Shown here piece after piece: positions 31,692 through 34,992 of a DNA stretch of 34,992 bases (the stretch's first letter is position 1; each line of letters begins with the position of its first letter). The position numbers were made by a program, and so were the translations under genes. Under the pieces are notes generated by a model. That model saw nothing but the letters and a program-made list of their open reading frames with translations, had not been told where the DNA came from and made no database searches. Source of the stretch: a bacterium A37T11 (GTDB taxonomy: Bacteria; Bacteroidota; Bacteroidia; Sphingobacteriales; Sphingobacteriaceae); NCBI GenBank assembly GCA_900109895.1, contig FOBR01000031.1:1-34992 (forward strand), given 5' to 3'.

Positions 31692-32330
31692 ATGCATAAA
31701 ATCTTCTTATTATTTGGGGCTTCGGCCCTGGTGGTTGCTTCTTGTGTGAGCAATCCAACTGGAAAAAAAGCAGAGACCACTGACTCTGTTTCAACAACTT
31801 CCGATTCAGTTGCGGTGACATCCGGAGAATCTTTGACTGTTGATACGGCTAAATCGACGGTAGCTTGGTTAGGAAAAAAGGTGACCGGTGAACATGACGG
31901 GATTGTGAAGATCAAATCTGGCAGTTTAACAGTAAGCAATAATAAACTAACCGGTGGAAAATTTACGATCGACTTGAACACGATCAGTGCTAAATTAGAT
32001 GGCGACATGAAAGGTAAATTGGAAGGACACTTAAAGTCACCAGATTTTTTTGATGTAGCAAAATTTCCTGAAGCCACCTTTGAGATCACCAAAGTTGAGC
32101 CAGGTACTGCTGATAGTTTGGTAAAAATCTCTGGTAATCTTACTTTAAAAGGGGTTAGCAAAAACATCACATTTGACGCAACCCTCAATGGCGTATCTGC
32201 AACTTCCATTACGGCCGATGCCGATTTTAACATTGCCCGTGAGGACTGGGGTATTACCTATGCTGGTAAAGCAGATGACCTGATCAGTAAGGAGATTAAC
32301 CTGAAGGTCCATTTGGTGGCTTCAAAATAG
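31692..32330 (+). CDS. YceI-family lipoprotein
   Basis: From the ATG at 31692 the 212-residue product starts with a lipoprotein signal (LLFGASALVVASC, C18) and a Ser/Thr-rich linker. The YceI beta-barrel domain follows (DTAKSTVAWLGKKVTGEHDG, LKSPDFFDVAKFPEATFEIT, GNLTLKGVSKNITF). YceI proteins bind isoprenoid-like lipids in a barrel pocket and are often induced by stress. The longest frame starts in the promoter and is rejected. The protein should sit in the periplasm or outer leaflet as a lipoprotein. A strong terminator follows. Confidence 0.9.
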   Translation: MHKIFLLFGASALVVASCVSNPTGKKAETTDSVSTTSDSVAVTSGESLTVDTAKSTVAWLGKKVTGEHDGIVKIKSGSLTVSNNKLTGGKFTIDLNTISAKLDGDMKGKLEGHLKSPDFFDVAKFPEATFEITKVEPGTADSLVKISGNLTLKGVSKNITFDATLNGVSATSITADADFNIAREDWGITYAGKADDLISKEINLKVHLVASK

Positions 32331-32355
32331 CGTTATTGCACATTTTTAGTGAAGG

Positions 32356-32386
32356 GCTGTCTCATTTTATTTTGAGACAGCTTTTT
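32356..32386 (+). terminator. Rho-independent terminator of the yceI-like gene
   Basis: GCTGTCTCA and TGAGACAGC form a perfect 9-bp stem with an eight-base loop, followed by TTTTTC. It lies 26 bases after the stop codon. Confidence 0.85.
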
Positions 32387-32545
32387 CTTTAATGTACAAA
32401 TCTTCTGTATGCGGCATGCTCAAGCCTTTGTGAAATTATATGTTTACCAAGCCTCCCCGGTAAAGAAATGTTGGTTTGCACTGCAATTTTCTATTTCTGA
32501 GAAAAATAAAAAAATTATTTCAGTTGGGGTAATTTTTTAAAATGT

Positions 32546-32575
32546 ACCGTATTTAATTCAAGTGTGAATTACGGT
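32546..32575. repeat. Inverted repeat in the intergenic region
   Basis: ACCGT-A-AATTC on the left pairs with GAATTACGGT on the right, with a three-base bulge and a six-base loop. It lies about 70 bases before the small ORF at 32647. The rest of 32387-32646 is AT-rich without gene signals. Confidence 0.3.
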
Positions 32576-32646
32576 CACTATATTTTCACTTAATCTGGAG
32601 CCACTATTCATCTAATTATTTTAATCGGAAATTAAAAAATTACACA

Positions 32647-32808
32647 ATGAACAAGTTGACATTATTTTTCGTAACAATTTTGAATACCAACTGGTACGAG
32701 CCTAGTGGAATTGGGAAATGCAGTTTTAAATTCGGCGAAAGCATCAAAGAAGGCATCCACAATTGTACTGGACCTTGCCTCGATTTATGGAGTTGCCAAA
32801 TGCGATAA
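32647..32808 (+). CDS. Small cysteine-bearing ORF (53 residues)
   Basis: ATG at 32647, stop at 32806-32808. The peptide starts with a hydrophobic MNKLTLFFVTILN and has four Cys in the last 30 residues (GKCSF, HNCTGPCLDLWSC). It could be a small secreted peptide, but length and lack of a known family make it uncertain. No convincing ribosome site is visible. It precedes the barrel-like gene by about 30 bases in a region of otherwise low coding signal. Confidence 0.3.
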   Translation: MNKLTLFFVTILNTNWYEPSGIGKCSFKFGESIKEGIHNCTGPCLDLWSCQMR

Positions 32809-32841
32809 TAGGTGGTTGGGAGCAAGAATAGAAAAAAAATA

Positions 32842-33246
32842 ATGGATATGAAAAAATTATATTTATCGCTTGGGATAATTTTCATTGCATTAAATTTAAA
32901 TGCACAAAAGCATTCCTATTATAACAAGGAGCGGATTGGTCTTTTCAGAGTTCTATCGGGAGATTACGGTGGCCTTTCAGGGTCAACTACCAATGGTATA
33001 TATCTGACAAACCAGTTGGCTTTAGGCATCAACCTCGCTATACAGGCGTACAGGGATATTCCAACATTCTATCCGATATCTGCCGAATTATCCTATTTCT
33101 TTAATAATAACAGAATGACGCCTTATATTTATGGAAATTTAGGATATTCTTTAACTTCAAATCAGTTTTATAAAGGAGATGTTTCTTCTGAATTAGGCTT
33201 CGGGTGGATATTAAAGTTCTGGAAATTGAGGATTTCTCCCGAATGA
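32842..33246 (+). CDS. Small outer-membrane barrel-like protein, probably cut short
   Basis: From the ATG at 32842 (or 32848) there are 134 residues. A signal peptide (MKKLYLSLGIIFIALNLNAQ) is followed by alternating hydrophobic strands (GIYLTNQLALGINLAIQAY, MTPYIYGNLGYSLTSNQFY, SSELGFGWILKFW), as in 8-strand OM barrels of Bacteroidota. The frame stops at TGA (33244-33246) right after KLRISPE. Reading through gives about 20 further coding-like residues (NYKVRTFEYVGTGDG) to the next TGA. This suggests a nonsense or indel mutation near the end. Function unknown. Confidence 0.5.
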   Translation: MDMKKLYLSLGIIFIALNLNAQKHSYYNKERIGLFRVLSGDYGGLSGSTTNGIYLTNQLALGINLAIQAYRDIPTFYPISAELSYFFNNNRMTPYIYGNLGYSLTSNQFYKGDVSSELGFGWILKFWKLRISPE

Positions 33247-33314
33247 AGCATCCGAAATGAAAATTACAAGGTTCGGACATTTGAGTATGTTGGAACGGGG
33301 GATGGTTGAGATCA

Positions 33315-33599
33315 TTACATGTCATCCGGACCATACGAATCCGACCATGTATACCAAATAAATATTTGATTTGGGATATTTCTGTAGGCTGCAATCGGGG
33401 AATTTTTCATATCGATTGTGAGCTCTGCAAACAGGTTTGTTAGTTTGATGATGCGGCCTTCTTCCCATTGGTTGATCTGCCAGGCCGCGACGCGGTTTAT
33501 CAACGTGCGTACCGAGTCTGGCTGCAACGGATTCCCAGGTTGCGCCAGCACATTTGTTAATATCAGCCCAATTAACATGGCACCTACTGCTTTGATCCT
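33315..33599 (-). pseudogene. Headless secreted glycoside hydrolase-like N-terminal fragment
   Basis: From 33599 downward the frame reads RIKAVGAMLIGLILTNVLAQ, a good signal peptide. It lacks an upstream ATG because a stop and foreign sequence precede it; only an internal ATG (33578) is left. It continues with SVRTLINRVAAWQINQW, which faintly resembles the first helix of GH88/GH105 unsaturated uronyl hydrolases (RVADWQ-like). The rest (to 33315) has no such features and ends after about 90 residues, far short of the roughly 370 of those enzymes. The family assignment is tentative. It is joined in a different frame to a PL8 fragment. Confidence 0.4.
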
Positions 33600-33861
33600 G
33601 GGCTATCTTTTTAAATTTGCGCAGGTTTTTGCCAGGCACCACTAAGTAGGCATATTGCTGGCCTTTGGGATTGGAGCCATGGCTCAGCCAGGCGCTAAAG
33701 ATCGTTTGCTTTATAATCCCTGTCTTGCCCATGGCATTGATGCCCTTCCAGGATCCTTCCTGCTCTTTGCGCTGTCCGACAAAACTCCCATTTGGGAAGA
33801 GGTAGGCGAAATGTATGATGTTACAAATGAACGGATCAGAGTCCAGAATTATTGAATTGAC
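33600..33861 (-). pseudogene. Polysaccharide lyase family 8 fragment
   Basis: The frame encodes about 87 residues from near the C-terminal part of a PL8 lyase (hyaluronate or chondroitin AC type). FAYLFPNGSFVG, EGSWKGINAMGKTG, QTIFSAWLSHGSNPKGQQYA and YLVVPGK correspond to the family's conserved YxFP, WxxIN, HGxxPxxxxYxYxVxPG blocks. It has a stop at the upstream side and is cut after KKIAQ. A working PL8 has more than 650 residues, so this is a remnant. In Bacteroidota such lyases belong to polysaccharide utilisation loci. Confidence 0.6.
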
Positions 33862-33944
33862 TTACAGTTAAATCAGGTGAAACGATATCTGTGGATCCCA
33901 CACCTGAGGAGTATTAAGCTATTTATAGCTGCAATTTTGTTTGA

Positions 33945-34394
33945 CTATTCTGGTTTTTCTATTGCGACATATTCATAACCTGAATATTTTGATTTCACCC
34001 TTTTCAATTTGGGGTAAGTTTTCTGTTTGCTAAATGCCGTGAGCGCATGATAGATGTTGATGAGTTTGATGTGGTCGTCATACATTAACGATTGGCATCT
34101 AAGCAATAATTGGTAAGGCGACCGTTCCTTTCGGAAATATTGGAGATCAATCAACGCCTGTATGGCAACGTTGATCGATTTCTTTTCTTTTTCTGATGAA
34201 TCTGGATAATGGTATCGTGCGGCAAATTCGGCGTAAGAAACCCTTTTCATCATGGCATTCAGCAATAGAAATTCATTGTTAAACGTGATTTTCGTTTCTT
34301 CATCGTAGTATATCACACGCCTCATCGCGAAGGCCATCGATACAGATCCGTGCAGGTTGCTGAACCAATTGTATGCAGATTTGACGTTACTCAC
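33945..34394 (-). CDS. Hypothetical protein, 149 residues
   Basis: An open frame starting with GTG at 34394. The product is basic and helical, with no signal peptide or membrane segment. MMKRVSYAEFAARYHYPDSS, then KKSINVAIQALIDLQYFRKE, could be a winged-helix-like fold, but I recognise no family. It lies between gene remnants on both sides and shares their strand. Ordinary codon composition speaks for a real gene. It may belong to a mobile or decayed locus. Confidence 0.5.
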   Translation of the reverse strand: MSNVKSAYNWFSNLHGSVSMAFAMRRVIYYDEETKITFNNEFLLLNAMMKRVSYAEFAARYHYPDSSEKEKKSINVAIQALIDLQYFRKERSPYQLLLRCQSLMYDDHIKLINIYHALTAFSKQKTYPKLKRVKSKYSGYEYVAIEKPE

Positions 34395-34469
34395 AGAGGA
34401 ATAGTAAAATGATCACAGGCTGGAAGCTCACGAAAAAATAAGTATGGCACTAAGCGTGAAGTCGTGGAT

Positions 34470-34736
34470 TTACTTGGAATCCAGCAGTTGAGCAATCGTA
34501 TTTGAAAGTTCCGATAAATCGTTATGGATAATGTTCCAAACAATTCCATCCTCCAGGGCGAAGTATTCATGAACCACGTAATTCCGGAACCCCTTTATTT
34601 CCCGCCAGGGTACATCCGGATATTGATCCTTATATTCCTGAGGTATTTTGGAGACCACTTCGCCTATTATCGTGAAATTATGGAGCACGGCATGCTGTAG
34701 CTGTAGATCTGTACTGAATTTCTCGTAGTCGACCCC
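34470..34736 (-). pseudogene. HepT-like (DUF86) fragment without N-terminus or antitoxin
   Basis: From about 34736 down the frame matches HepT: GVDYEKFSTD, LQHAVLHNFTIIGEVV, PWREIKGFRNYVVHEYFALE and GIVWNIIHNDLSELSNTIAQ. The RX4HXY motif is intact (RNYVVHEY). The first 20 or so residues of the family are missing and replaced by unrelated sequence (ending ...ASSCTK). The longer frame from 34781 is probably not a true start. No mntA-like gene is found in the 210 bases upstream, so this is a stranded toxin remnant. Confidence 0.6.
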
Positions 34737-34845
34737 TTTCGTACAGCTGCTAGCAGAAGCCACTGACCGGTCGCCTGCCAACGACCGGCGCGAATTTCCG
34801 TTATTAAACGACGAAAATTGATAAACACAATGGTGCTATTTGTCG

Positions 34846-34991
34846 ACACTTTCTGTAAAAGTGTAGCCATCATTGGAAAATGTCTGCACATACTTTTCAG
34901 GAATGTCATAGCAAATAAAAATAACGTCGAAACATGTCCGGATTCAATGGACATATTTTTCGAATGTGTTGACATACTTCAAAAATATGTC
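34846..34991. repeat. Dense inverted repeats at the window edge
   Basis: ACACTTT/AAAGTGT form a hairpin at 34846-34864. ATGTCC/GGACAT are inverted at 34934-34954. GACATATTTTT (34950-34960) and AAAAATATGTC (34981-34991) are inverted 11-base arms around a 20-base centre that holds a further GACATA. They could be ends of a mobile element or regulator sites. A weak minus open stretch (34836-34940) here is not recognisable. Confidence 0.4.
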
Positions 34992-34992
34992 A

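Noticed and set aside
31541-32233. 230-residue minus-strand open frame opposite the YceI-like gene
   Set aside because: It is the shadow of a well-supported plus-strand gene with lipobox, promoter and terminator; its own product has no family-like pattern.
33655-33855. 66-residue plus-strand frame
   Set aside because: It is the reverse side of the PL8 fragment, which has several conserved blocks on the minus strand.
34667-34975. 102-residue minus-strand frame at the right edge
   Set aside because: It overlaps the HepT fragment in another frame and its product looks like non-coding read-through.

Overview
The window looks like a chromosome segment of a Bacteroidota bacterium, most likely Sphingobacteriales. 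The reasons are a SusC-type receptor remnant, a DUF4290 gene next to murA, a Tgt without zinc cysteines, MurA with Asp for the catalytic Cys, and many start regions carrying the Bacteroidota -7 promoter box TAnnTTTG (sometimes with a -33 TTTG). No tRNA, rRNA, CRISPR array or intact transposase is visible. Everything here is read from the sequence without database searches.

Layout. (1) 1-4400 is a scrapyard. A PD-(D/E)XK (Rpn-like) nuclease gene is broken by a stop and fused in frame to a headless SusC barrel fragment, which is itself frameshifted. It abuts an antisense fragment of a fibronectin III protein, and that joins the 3' end of a HepT/MntA toxin-antitoxin pair whose motifs are intact. 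(2) 4400-21700 is mostly ordinary core and housekeeping DNA. It holds a small excisionase-like HTH gene divergent from thiol peroxidase, a secreted cyclophilin with an M3 peptidase lipoprotein, a membrane Fe-S/CCG oxidoreductase pair, an SDR, a YciE-like protein, a CvfB-like RNA-binding protein, rsmG with a glycosyltransferase, and tgt-lptF/G-eamA. In the middle (12.8-16.7 kb) sits the most interesting unit: a UrtA-like periplasmic binding lipoprotein without transporter genes, directly followed by a PilJ/NIT-like histidine kinase and a NarL-type regulator. (3) 21.7-22.9 kb is AT-rich and carries an unrecognised decayed gene. (4) 22.9-32.4 kb has a three-part surface protein (HExxH protease, beta propeller, barrel), a palindromic repeat element plus a half copy, a LapA-like membrane protein, a UvrD/PcrA helicase, DUF4290, murA, ssb and a YceI lipoprotein. 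(5) 32.4-34.99 kb is again accessory: a small cysteine-bearing ORF, a barrel protein that may be cut short, a polysaccharide lyase 8 fragment fused to the headless start of another secreted gene, an unknown ORF, a truncated HepT without antitoxin, and dense GACATA repeats at the edge.

How genes may work together. The binding protein, kinase and regulator read as a ligand-sensing relay, with urea, an amide or a nitrogen oxyanion as plausible signals. MntA and HepT form a self-contained toxin-antitoxin operon. The two Fe-S proteins should form one electron-transfer complex in the membrane. Both ends show gene remnants joined by deletions, so the conserved middle is flanked by two zones of active loss and rearrangement.
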